Source: Cytophaga sp. FL35
GTDB lineage: Bacteria > Bacteroidota > Bacteroidia > Flavobacteriales > Flavobacteriaceae
DNA length: 64,000 nucleotides
NCBI RefSeq assembly: GCF_014349235.1
Contig: NZ_JACSOH010000010.1
Span: 1-64,000 of the forward strand
Direction: 5' to 3'
Shown here: positions 56,754 through 64,000 of the stretch, in pieces
Position numbering within the stretch: position 1 is the first letter of the stretch
Layout of the letters: each line of letters starts with the position of its first letter
Program-made: the position numbers and the translations under genes
The notes under the pieces: generated by a model
Database searches by the model: none
What the model saw: the letters and a program-made list of their open reading frames with translations, nothing else
What the model was told of the DNA's origin: nothing

Positions 56754-58513
56754 TCATTTATTCGTTCTCCCAGCATTCTTGCCACACTCTCTTCTGCCCA
56801 TTTGGATACTTGCCCATCAAAGCATTCCAGTATGGCATCCACACCCACAACACTTCCTTTGGATAATCTTCCCAAAACGGCTAGAGGTATATTTTTTTTC
56901 CTGTCCTTAGACTTAACCAATCCATTTTTAAAGGTGTCCAGGCCTAATTCAGTATGAATGGGTTCAATTAATTTATTTTTCAAGAGGTTTACCACAACGG
57001 GTGAATTGATCTCCAGTAATTTTGGGGAATCTAAAACGCAATTGACCATACAGTTCACATGAGCGACTTTTTGATTTTTGCTCAATTTCCAACCTGTTTC
57101 AACCAGTTCAATTTTTGGGTCGGTTACATAGGACAAGTCCATAATTCCTGCACGTATTAAGGCCATTAATTGTTGCATACTTTTTAATGGCGGACCATAA
57201 GAATACCTTTTTAAGCGTTCATGTAGAGCAATTACTTTGGCGATGGTCTCTTCAGATTGATCGGCGTGAGAAAAGGCATCATACCAAGTAGATTGTAGGT
57301 GTCTCCATACTTGACCAATACAGTAATCCAAGGATATGGCAGTTCGATTAAGAGCCATTTGAATGAACCTTTCAATAACTTCCCGCTTTTTCAATTCGTG
57401 ATTCAATAATAGGGGGTGTTGAAATTCTTCATCCTCTAGCCACGCCAAGGAAACTCTTTTAATTTCATCTGGGTTGGTTTGATTTCCGATTTTATTAGGT
57501 AATTCGGCATAAACACGAACCACAATTTTGATAATTTCGTTCTTTAAAAACTGTGCGTCTTCTTTGTTGGTCTTTCCTTGACCTACTTCTGATATGCTTT
57601 TCTTAAAATTTAAGAGTTCATCCTGTGTTGGTTCATATAGCGTATCAATAATTTTGTTCAATGGTTTAGGAGCCAACGGGAGTCCTTCCAAGGAAAATGG
57701 AATTAACCTTTTGGGTACTTTAGGGATGGTTTTAAAAGAATATTCCAAGGTTCGTGGGTCCGTTTCAATAAATTCTCCGCCTCGGTCTATGGTAAGCGCC
57801 CTCATAGCATCTAACATAGATAGACCAAAACCTCTAAGGCCTATAACGCTGCTATGATTAATTTTTACTTCGTTTGTAAGATGTTCAATAGGATAAGCTT
57901 TTTCAAATAAAAGAATATCCGAGGCGGTTGAGGCATGCTCCTTCCAAGATTTTAGCTGATCGGATAACTCGGTGGGTTGATGACCTACGGTAAGCAAAAC
58001 TTCGTCTGCCTCATAACTACTTGAATTTTCATCTGTAAGTAGAAATTTTTCCTTTTCAAACGCTATTTGATGGATGTTTTCTCTATACGTTGAAATTATA
58101 TCCTTTCCTATCAACTCTTTTGCCAGTGTCTTGAATCTGGCATTTAAATAGGTTCCCAATTTAGAACGTGGAGGAAAAACATCTGGTTGGGTTTCTTTTG
58201 TTAGTTCATTACCTAAACTCCAATCTTTATATGATGGAAATTCTGGATTATGAAAGCTTGCACAACTTATTTCTGGTCTATTTGGTAGTTCCTCTAATGA
58301 ACGCTCGGAAATATTGAGCCAATTACTAGAGGGTTGATTGATCCGCCAAACATTGCCGGCTCCCAAATGTTCCTGAGGTTCAAAAATGAGAATATGAAAA
58401 TGTTGTGTATGACTAAGCTTTGATGAATACCTCAAATATTGTTCAAGGGCATAAAGACCTCTAGGACCAAGCCCAATTATAGCCAAGTTTTTTTTGTTGT
58501 TTGAATTGCTCAA
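56750..58513 (-). CDS. FAD/NAD(P)-binding protein
   Basis: A 587-residue protein with an N-terminal dinucleotide-binding site (LAIIGLGPRGLYALEQYL), PF13454-like, and segments typical of that family: FEPQEHLGAGNVWRINQPS, VLLTVGHQPTEL and VIGLRGFGLSMLDAMRALT. Substrate unknown; such proteins occur next to amino-acid and redox genes. It is divergent from peptide 2 and convergent with peptide 1, so it lies inside the small-peptide cluster. Whether it modifies those peptides is untested. Confidence 0.82.
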   Translation of the reverse strand: MSNSNNKKNLAIIGLGPRGLYALEQYLRYSSKLSHTQHFHILIFEPQEHLGAGNVWRINQPSSNWLNISERSLEELPNRPEISCASFHNPEFPSYKDWSLGNELTKETQPDVFPPRSKLGTYLNARFKTLAKELIGKDIISTYRENIHQIAFEKEKFLLTDENSSSYEADEVLLTVGHQPTELSDQLKSWKEHASTASDILLFEKAYPIEHLTNEVKINHSSVIGLRGFGLSMLDAMRALTIDRGGEFIETDPRTLEYSFKTIPKVPKRLIPFSLEGLPLAPKPLNKIIDTLYEPTQDELLNFKKSISEVGQGKTNKEDAQFLKNEIIKIVVRVYAELPNKIGNQTNPDEIKRVSLAWLEDEEFQHPLLLNHELKKREVIERFIQMALNRTAISLDYCIGQVWRHLQSTWYDAFSHADQSEETIAKVIALHERLKRYSYGPPLKSMQQLMALIRAGIMDLSYVTDPKIELVETGWKLSKNQKVAHVNCMVNCVLDSPKLLEINSPVVVNLLKNKLIEPIHTELGLDTFKNGLVKSKDRKKNIPLAVLGRLSKGSVVGVDAILECFDGQVSKWAEESVARMLGERIND

Positions 58514-58669
58514 CTCAATAAATTTAAGGTTAAAGTAACTAAACTAGATGCAAACCGACTGATTTTAACGGTGAATATTTCGGCTCAAATGCATTTTGTT
58601 CCGATGAGGTGTTGAAAGGCTCATTTTCATTCATCGAGGTTAATTTGCACTTTACCCGAAGTATGACAC

Positions 58670-58698
58670 TTGAACGAATATTTAATCTTGTTGAACGA
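58670..58698 (+). promoter_or_regulatory. 21-bp-spaced direct repeat upstream of peptide 2
   Basis: TTGAACGA at 58670-58677 and at 58691-58698, 21 bp apart. It aligns base for base with the element before peptide 1 (shared ACGA, TATTT and GTTGAACGAACCAA) and has the same distance to the ATG. Confidence 0.6.
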
Positions 58699-58723
58699 AC
58701 CAAAATCCCGTAAACGGGGGCCT

Positions 58724-58750
58724 GTGGAGTTTTATTTATATAAAATCTAC
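58724..58750 (+). promoter_or_regulatory. Conserved palindromic leader before peptide 2 ATG
   Basis: Aligns with the leader at 56483-56509 with few changes. The arms GTGGA ... TCTAC keep pairing through a G-U wobble, which hints at selection for an RNA hairpin. Confidence 0.45.
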
Positions 58751-58754
58751 AGTC

Positions 58755-58991
58755 ATGAAAACCTTTGTAACTTTTGTTTTTGTTCTTTTTATTGGGATGG
58801 TTTCTTATGCTCAAGAAGGTGTTGAGGTAAAAGTTAATGCAGTTGAAAAAACAATCGTCACGAATGTTCAGTTGGAAAAGGAAGTTAAAATAGAAAAGCA
58901 AGAAGTAGCTAGATTATATAAAAGAGATAATGCCAGAGTAAAGAAGGCTCTTACTTTCTCAACAAAAAGGAGTAGAGCAAAAATGGCATAG
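58755..58991 (+). CDS. Small secreted VARLYK peptide 2
   Basis: A 78-residue paralog of peptide 1: signal peptide KTFVTFVFVLFIGMVSYAQ, a variable middle (VEVKVNAVEKTIVTNVQLEK) and the conserved tail QEVARLYKRDNARVKKAL, then KRSRAKMA. The mature product is about 58 residues, strongly basic at the C-terminus. A terminator follows at 59029-59055, so it is a monocistronic gene with its own promoter copy. Function unknown; grouping with the three sensor kinases downstream is the main clue. Confidence 0.82.
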   Translation: MKTFVTFVFVLFIGMVSYAQEGVEVKVNAVEKTIVTNVQLEKEVKIEKQEVARLYKRDNARVKKALTFSTKRSRAKMA

Positions 58992-59028
58992 CATTAATTC
59001 AATCTTTCAGGATTGCCCCTTAACCATA

Positions 59029-59055
59029 AAGCCAGCAAAATATGTTGGCTTTTTA
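59029..59055 (+). terminator. Terminator of peptide 2
   Basis: A 10-bp stem (aaagccagca / tgttggcttt, one G-U pair) with a 5-base loop followed by T-residues, 38 bp after the stop. Confidence 0.75.
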
Positions 59056-59261
59056 CTTTTTGTCAGGGACTTAGTTATGATTTTCCTCGTTAAAACCTCC
59101 ATTTTTTTGGATAAGGTGTTAATTATGTAATGTTCGCTAAACGATGAAAATGAACGTTTTAACCTTTTTTATTACAGAGACCGAAAAAGGGTGCACTTTA
59201 TCTGGTAAAAATTGTAAAAGCATTAAGCCTGTAGTTATTTAGATGTACCCAAATGATAATT

Positions 59262-59522
59262 ATGAAAGCCTTTTTAACCTATTTATTGTTCGCAATATTT
59301 ACTACCGCTGCTTTGGCAAATAATGGAACTGAGGAAGTTAAGATGAAAAAAATGGTAGCTTCGGTTGTACTATTGAATAGTACTGAATTTGCATCATCAC
59401 CAATGAAATCGGTTAAAGAAAATAGGCAGGAGGTTGCAAGATTGTATAAGTTTAAAAATTCTAGGGTGCAGAAAGCTTTGGCTTTTGAATTAAAAAAATA
59501 TAATAAATCCAGATTGGCTTAA
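59262..59522 (+). CDS. Small secreted VARLYK peptide 3
   Basis: An 86-residue paralog. The second in-frame ATG (59262) gives the canonical signal peptide KAFLTYLLFAIFTTAALA; an upstream ATG at 59253 would add three residues. The tail is RQEVARLYKFKNSRVQKALA and then FELKKYNKSRLA, more diverged than peptides 1 and 2. Its upstream 270 bp does not carry a clean 21-bp-spaced repeat; only inverted AACG elements are visible (e.g. TAAACGATGAAAATGAACGT near 59140). It may be differently controlled. Confidence 0.78.
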   Translation: MKAFLTYLLFAIFTTAALANNGTEEVKMKKMVASVVLLNSTEFASSPMKSVKENRQEVARLYKFKNSRVQKALAFELKKYNKSRLA

Positions 59523-59559
59523 TTCTTGATTCCTTTAAGAAACTAATTTTTATAAAGCT

Positions 59560-59682
59560 ATGTTTATACTTTCATTTTTATGGGCCATTATCTTCACTGG
59601 ATTCACGTTTTTACTTGTGAGACCTAATAAAAAACTTAAAGCTATTAGAGTACGGGTAGAAAAAAGTTTTAGGAAACGCTAG
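59560..59682 (+). CDS. Possible 40-aa membrane peptide
   Basis: An ATG frame of 40 codons: one hydrophobic helix (ILSFLWAIIFTGFTFLLV) and a basic tail ending SFRKR. It lies 37 bp after peptide 3 on the same strand and overlaps the end of the first HisKA_2 kinase by 14 bp. Short basic membrane peptides are common in such loci; no homology is claimed. Confidence 0.4.
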   Translation: MFILSFLWAIIFTGFTFLLVRPNKKLKAIRVRVEKSFRKR

Positions 59683-60907
59683 GTGTAGGCATGGGCGGTG
59701 CCACCTGATTTTTAATGTGTTTGAATTTCACTATATAGTGCGTTCCTTTTTTACTGAAGTCTCTTTTAATAGTTCCTTGTAGTTGTCTTACTAAATTGTT
59801 TATCAGTTTCAATCCAAGGGAGTTAGACGTTTTGTGATTCACCGTTTCCGGAAATCCTATACCATTGTCTCCTATATGTAAAAGATATTCATTAGCATCA
59901 TCCTTGGTGAGCTTAATATGTATCTCACCTTTGTTCTCATCAACAATACCATATTTTAGGGCATTGGTAACCGCTTCATTGATTAAAAGCCCCAAGGGAA
60001 TAGCGGTATCAATATTAAGTTTCAAATCAGGTATATCTATATCTAGTGTAATGTTGCTACTGGTACCTTTGATAGATCTAATCAGATATTCAGCAAGCTC
60101 TTGAACATAGGACCGGTATTCAATTTTGGAGAGATCTTCTCTTAAATAAAGCATCTCATGAACCATGGCCATAGAAATTACCCTGTTCTGGCTACTTTTT
60201 AATAAACCTTTTACCTCCTTATCCGCAATATTTCTTGATTGTAGGCTCAATAAACTGGAAACCGTTTGAAGATTGTTTTTTACACGGTGGTGCACTTCCT
60301 TGATCAACGTTTCTTTCTCATTGATTTTTTCCTCCAGTTCATTCTTTGTCTTGTATAAATTGTGATGTGCATGTAGCAGATTTTTACCAAATACTCCACC
60401 CAGTAGATAGACGGAGAAGAGCACGCTTAAAAGAGCAAAAAGATTTCTGGAGTTCTCCGGGACCACATTGCTTACAAAACTGAAATCTACTACCGATTGT
60501 GAGTATATTAAAACAATTATCAATAAGTTGAGATTAAGATAAATGGTTCCATATGATTTTGTGGTTACATAGCCCGCAACAACTATCAAAGCGAGCACAA
60601 ATATGAACGGACTATTAATACCCCCGCTATAGAGCGTAATAATACTGGCTCCGGCCAAAGTCATAATAGAAACTATGTTGTAAGTGAGGGTTAAGTTTTG
60701 GTGGTATCTAAAAAGAAAAGTATTAATCAGATTGAGGATTCCGAACGCTAAGAATACGTAAGGAATAACTACGGTTATATTTAGAACAAACAGGCATGCA
60801 AGAAAAAATATAAGAGAAAATATGGAGGTAAAATAATTTACCTTAATGACCAATTTTGTCTTATCCTTTAACCGATCGTCTATGTGTCTTTTATTTTGCC
60901 AAGGCAT
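59669..60907 (-). CDS. HisKA_2-type sensor histidine kinase A
   Basis: A 412-residue kinase with a 5-6-helix membrane domain (about 22-175), including the GGINSPFIFVLALIVVAGY segment shared by all three paralogs, then a short linker and HisKA_2 (KEVHHRVKNNLQTVSSLLSL, phospho-His near residue 208) and HATPase_c (INEAVTNALKYG N-box, DNGIGF G1). No periplasmic sensor domain of size is visible, so the ligand would bind the membrane segments or loops. No response regulator is adjacent within the window. Its 3' end faces the small-peptide genes. Confidence 0.92.
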   Translation of the reverse strand: MPWQNKRHIDDRLKDKTKLVIKVNYFTSIFSLIFFLACLFVLNITVVIPYVFLAFGILNLINTFLFRYHQNLTLTYNIVSIMTLAGASIITLYSGGINSPFIFVLALIVVAGYVTTKSYGTIYLNLNLLIIVLIYSQSVVDFSFVSNVVPENSRNLFALLSVLFSVYLLGGVFGKNLLHAHHNLYKTKNELEEKINEKETLIKEVHHRVKNNLQTVSSLLSLQSRNIADKEVKGLLKSSQNRVISMAMVHEMLYLREDLSKIEYRSYVQELAEYLIRSIKGTSSNITLDIDIPDLKLNIDTAIPLGLLINEAVTNALKYGIVDENKGEIHIKLTKDDANEYLLHIGDNGIGFPETVNHKTSNSLGLKLINNLVRQLQGTIKRDFSKKGTHYIVKFKHIKNQVAPPMPTPSVS

Positions 60908-61119
60908 AGAGGGGAAATTTTTGGGACACTTAAATTTTCATAAAGAAAAAAGGTACTTCTTAATAGTAAATTTACTTATGTTTTGTCTAATAACAAATTA
61001 AGAAGTTTGAATGGGGAAAAATTATTAGTGAAAATCAGTTAAAAACAAGTCAACATATATTCAAATAATCTCAGCCCAAAAGAAAAAGTAAACCATAACT
61101 ATAGCTACAATCTTTAGGG
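60908..61119. other. Intergenic region between kinases A and B
   Basis: 212 bp of AT-rich DNA; must carry the promoter of kinase A. No complete TAnnTTTG box or hairpin was recognised. Confidence 0.4.
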
Positions 61120-62325
61120 TTAGCTAGGAGCGGTTATTTCTCTAAAAATAATATGATAACACGTGCCCTTAATTGAAAAATCCCTTTTTACGGAACCTTT
61201 TAATTGTCTTGCTAACGTATGAATAAGTTTAAGACCTAAGGATTTTGAGGTTCTTAAATCTACATCCTTGGAATAGCCAATGCCGTTATCGCATATGTTC
61301 AAATGATAGGAATTCATGGCTGTATCTTTTCGTAGCTGAATATCTATTTGTCCGTTCTTGTTTTGAACAAAACCATATTTAAGAGAATTGGTAACAGCTT
61401 CGTTTATAAGTAAACCTAGCGGTATGGCCGTGTCAATACTTAGTTTAAATTCAGGGATATCTAATTTAATCTTAACATCATGGTTGTCATAATGGGTAGA
61501 TTGAATAAGGTACTCACTTAATTCCCGCACATAAGGTTTAAATTCTATTTTGGATAGATTGTCTCGTAAATAGAGCATTTCATGAATCATGGCCATGGCG
61601 TTTACTCTATTTTGACTACTTAGAACCAAGTTTTTAATTTGCTCATTGCCAGAATTTTTGGCCTGTAAATTAAGTAGACTTGAAACGGTCTGTAAATTGT
61701 TTTTAACGCGATGATGAACAGTTCTCAAAAGGTCTTCTTTCTCTAAAATGCGTTTTTCAATTTTGTTTTTGGATTCTACCATTCTATTGTAAGACTTTAA
61801 CAAGTCTCTTCCAAAAACCCCTCCAAGCATGTAAACGGAGAACAGAATGCTAATAAGAGCAAACAAATCTTTTGAGTTTTCGGGTACTTCATTTACTTTT
61901 TTATATATGCCTATTTCACTTAGGGCGTAAATTAAAACAATGGCTAAAGTTGTACTAATGAGGTAAATATTTCCAAACTTTCTTGCAGAAACATATCCAC
62001 CAAGGACTATTATGACCATTACGAAAATAAATGGACTATTGATACCTCCAGATAAAAGAGTGATAGTTGCTGCACCAACAAATGAAAACAAGGCCGCCAA
62101 TACGGCACCCTTGGTCAAATTGCCATAAGTTTTAAAATGCCAGAGGTTGAGAAGGTTGCAAATGGCAAATGTGCCAAATATAAAAGGGATAAGTCCTCTC
62201 ATCTGCAGTGCTAGAATACAGAATAGCGCAAAGAGTAAACTCAGAAAAGATGAGTTATAAATAAATTTCTTGAGTAACCTGGTCTGGTTTACTTGGCGAT
62301 GGTCTATTTTGAGGCTTTTGGGCAT
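61120..62325 (-). CDS. HisKA_2-type sensor histidine kinase B
   Basis: A 401-residue paralog of kinase A with the same layout: membrane domain (about 20-175; GGINSPFIFVMVIIVLGGY), HisKA_2 (RTVHHRVKNNLQTVSSLLNL) and HATPase_c (INEAVTNSLKYG, CDNGIGY). The C-terminal LGLKLIHTLARQLKGSVKR segment is shared. Separated from its neighbours by 212 and 286 bp, so probably transcribed from its own promoter. Confidence 0.92.
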   Translation of the reverse strand: MPKSLKIDHRQVNQTRLLKKFIYNSSFLSLLFALFCILALQMRGLIPFIFGTFAICNLLNLWHFKTYGNLTKGAVLAALFSFVGAATITLLSGGINSPFIFVMVIIVLGGYVSARKFGNIYLISTTLAIVLIYALSEIGIYKKVNEVPENSKDLFALISILFSVYMLGGVFGRDLLKSYNRMVESKNKIEKRILEKEDLLRTVHHRVKNNLQTVSSLLNLQAKNSGNEQIKNLVLSSQNRVNAMAMIHEMLYLRDNLSKIEFKPYVRELSEYLIQSTHYDNHDVKIKLDIPEFKLSIDTAIPLGLLINEAVTNSLKYGFVQNKNGQIDIQLRKDTAMNSYHLNICDNGIGYSKDVDLRTSKSLGLKLIHTLARQLKGSVKRDFSIKGTCYHIIFREITAPS

Positions 62326-62611
62326 TGAGATATCCTACAAAAATCTAAATCGAATGATTTCTACTATTTCATTGATTAAATACAAATAATTCTGAGGTTC
62401 AAATGAAATTGAATTGATTGCTATTTATTTTGGATTAAACTACAATTTTATTACGAAAAATCTTAAGTAATTAGGACAAAAAATTTTTATAAAGATTTTC
62501 TGAAATATTTTTCAAAGCTTTATACAGTAGTCAATTAGGATAATCAATATGTACTCTTTAGTTAAATTAACAGGATAAAGACTACGTATGTTTTATTAAT
62601 TGCTAGATGTA
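62326..62611. other. Intergenic region between kinases B and C
   Basis: 286 bp, very AT-rich, no gene or clear signal seen. It contains the promoter of kinase B. Confidence 0.4.
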
Positions 62612-63838
62612 TTATCTTTTATTCTCTATTTCTTTAAAAGTTAATATATAAGAGGTCCAGGTGACGGTATTTAGTCTTCTTATGGAGCCATGTAATTGTC
62701 TGGCAAGGTTGTGAATAAGTTTTAGTCCAAGCGATTTAATTTCTTTTAAATCAATCTCTTCCTTAAACCCAATACCGTTATCGTTTATGGATAATTTGTA
62801 TAGATTGGGGTTTTCCAATTTTTCTAGTATGATTGTAATGATACCGTCATTTTCTTCGGTAAAACCATATTTGATGGAATTTGTAACTGTCTCATTGATC
62901 AGTAAACCTAGAGGAATTGCAGTGTCTATCCCTAATTGTAGTTCAGGGATATTCAGCTCTAAAAAAATATTCTTGTTTTTTGAAATTGCCGAGTTTAAAA
63001 GGTATTCCGTAAGTTGTTCTACATAAGTTCGAAAGTCAATCTTTGAAATATTTTGGTTGAGGTAGAGCATTTCATGTATCATGGCCATAGATAGAACCCT
63101 GTTTTGACTCCCTTTTAATAAGTCTTTGATCTTTTCATTTTTAGAATTCCTTGCTTGAAGATTCAATAAACTAGAAACTGTTTGGAGATTATTTTTTACC
63201 CTATGGTGTACTTCTTTTAAAAGTGTTTCCTTCTCTTCAATGCGGCTTTCAATTTCATTTTTGGAACGGTATAAATTATGATGGGTCTCCAAAAGGTTTT
63301 TTCCGAAAATATAGCCCAGCAAATAGACGGCAAATAGCATACTGAAAAGGCTGAACAAATCCTTTGACGCTTCCGGAACTTCATTTTGTATAAAATCCAA
63401 GGGGAGATAATCAATCAAAAAAATGATAAAAATAGTGGCCGTAATACTATATAGGTATATAGTACCGAGCAATTTAGTGGAAACGTAACCGGCCAATACT
63501 ATAATTGCCAAAATAAATAGGAAGGGACTTTGTACGGCTCCACTACAAAGGCTGATAACAATTGTACTTACCCATGACAACAGACTGGTATAAATAGCCA
63601 TGGATGTTAGATTACCATGACGTTTAAAGGCCCAAACATTGACGCTATTTAAAATGGTATAAAGAATAAAGGTGAAGGGTATGGTTCCTTCTATGTTCAA
63701 TAGAAAAATACATAACAAAGCGAAAACAAAGCTAAGTAGGGAAGAGGTATAGTTGAATTTAAGCAACAAACTTGTTTTATTGCCTAACCTAAAAGTATCT
63801 ATTTTTTCACCCTTGACCATAGGTTTGTGTAAGCCCAT
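62612..63838 (-). CDS. HisKA_2-type sensor histidine kinase C
   Basis: A 408-residue paralog. The membrane domain differs in the first loop (CSGAVQSPFLFILAIIVLAGY instead of SGGINSPF), while HisKA_2 (KEVHHRVKNNLQTVSSLLNL), the N-box (INETVTNSIKYG) and DNGIGF are conserved. Three copies in a row on the same strand indicate tandem duplication. The membrane part diverges more than the kinase core, as expected when copies acquire different ligand specificity. Confidence 0.92.
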   Translation of the reverse strand: MGLHKPMVKGEKIDTFRLGNKTSLLLKFNYTSSLLSFVFALLCIFLLNIEGTIPFTFILYTILNSVNVWAFKRHGNLTSMAIYTSLLSWVSTIVISLCSGAVQSPFLFILAIIVLAGYVSTKLLGTIYLYSITATIFIIFLIDYLPLDFIQNEVPEASKDLFSLFSMLFAVYLLGYIFGKNLLETHHNLYRSKNEIESRIEEKETLLKEVHHRVKNNLQTVSSLLNLQARNSKNEKIKDLLKGSQNRVLSMAMIHEMLYLNQNISKIDFRTYVEQLTEYLLNSAISKNKNIFLELNIPELQLGIDTAIPLGLLINETVTNSIKYGFTEENDGIITIILEKLENPNLYKLSINDNGIGFKEEIDLKEIKSLGLKLIHNLARQLHGSIRRLNTVTWTSYILTFKEIENKR

Positions 63839-63934
63839 TAATTATGTTTACTCAACATTGTAGGCTTAACCTTGTTAAAAGGTACTTTAAAAAATACTAA
63901 TAATCTTGGTCTAATCGATTATCTACCAAAAAAT

Positions 63935-63959
63935 TACGGCAACCTATGAGGTTGCCGTA
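63935..63959 (-). terminator. Terminator of a minus-strand gene at the right edge
   Basis: An 11-bp GC-rich stem (tacggcaacct / aggttgccgta, loop atg) followed on the minus strand by a T-run. It serves a gene whose end lies just to the right. Confidence 0.85.
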
Positions 63960-63986
63960 CATAAATTTTAAGTTATAAAAGGACGT

Positions 63987-64000
63987 TTAATCTTCTGTCA
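63987..64000 (-). CDS. Probable 3' end of a minus-strand gene (edge)
   Basis: A TAA stop on the minus strand at 63987-63989 is preceded by codons for T-E-D, and the strong terminator 28 bp downstream supports a gene ending here. Too short to identify; a response regulator would be interesting next to the three kinases. Confidence 0.3.

Larger units (their letters stand above)
58514..58754 (+). other. Leader/promoter region of small peptide gene 2
   Basis: 241 bp between divergent genes, containing the 21-bp direct repeat (58670-58698), the CCCGTAAACGGG inverted element near 58707-58719 and the conserved leader at 58724-58750. Confidence 0.55.

Noticed and set aside
59140-59160. LytTR-like site upstream of peptide 3
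   Set aside because: The AACG elements there are 13 bp apart, not 21, and other CGTT copies are far apart, so the site is not equivalent to those of peptides 1 and 2.
1-64000. tRNA, rRNA, riboswitch or transposase
   Set aside because: No cloverleaf with T-loop consensus, rRNA segment, known riboswitch core or transposase motif was recognised by eye; a covariance-model scan would be needed to be certain.

Overview
The window comes from a chromosome of a Flavobacteriaceae bacterium (Bacteroidota), probably a marine Zobellia/Maribacter/Arenibacter-like genus; the genus is inference. Support: low G+C; type IX secretion (T9SS) hallmarks, namely a giant surface protein with a gliding-motility-type C-terminal domain followed by PorP/SprF and OmpA partners; promoter boxes of the Bacteroidota form TAnnTTTG; and many flavobacterial families (DUF5606, DUF2911, DUF1569, rubredoxin-like Zn-peptidase). 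I saw no rRNA, tRNA, CRISPR array, insertion sequence or prophage.

Layout. (1) 1-13.6 kb: two repeat-rich surface adhesins on the minus strand. The first starts at a GTG and runs off the left edge with 213-bp near-identical repeats. The second is a 2,576-residue T9SS type-B cargo with two arrays of 171-bp thrombospondin-type-3 (Ca-binding) repeats, followed by porP/sprF and an OmpA/TPR gene. (2) 13.9-20.7 kb: CCA-adding enzyme, TsaC, and a nonulosonic-acid cassette (NeuB-like synthase, fused NeuA cytidylyltransferase-phosphatase, GT52-like transferase, two GT2 enzymes). (3) 20.8-23.3 kb: housekeeping genes dapD, ruvX, def and a DUF5606 gene. (4) 23.3-30.6 kb: nitrilase, GH20 hexosaminidase, SGNH hydrolase, exported RraA-like and enolase-superfamily proteins, an esterase and a GlpF-type channel, together an accessory carbohydrate-catabolism region. 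(5) 30.8-37.8 kb: DUF1569, a histidine kinase with a receiver-only regulator, an SMP-30 lactonase with a sugar isomerase, a zinc peptidase and MazG. (6) 37.8-45.2 kb: MATE pump, then an envelope-glycolipid set (PAP2, ArnT-like GT39, flippase-like, ArnC-like GT2), MeaB and DUF2911. (7) 45.4-50.2 kb: Ohr/OsmC, aldose epimerase, an ECF sigma operon with a putative anti-sigma and a DUF4097-like secreted protein, and MsrA. (8) 50.2-56.2 kb: malectin lipoprotein, an orphan 70-aa peptide, and the tesA/ybbA/ybbP-like cluster. (9) 56.2-64 kb: small secreted peptides interleaved with an FAD/NAD(P)-binding protein and followed by three tandem paralogous HisKA_2-type sensor kinases.

The most novel-looking part is region 9, with an outlier in region 8. 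Three small exported proteins (78-86 aa) share a C-terminal block V-A-R-L-Y-K-x-x-N-x-R-V. Two of them share a nearly identical promoter/leader with a direct repeat TTRAACGA spaced exactly 21 bp, the geometry of LytTR/AgrA-type sites. The same 21-bp-spaced AACG repeat lies upstream of the orphan 70-aa secreted peptide at 51.8 kb. With three multi-membrane-span kinases next door, this could be an uncharacterised peptide-signalling or envelope-sensing module. That functional reading is inference from layout and motifs only.
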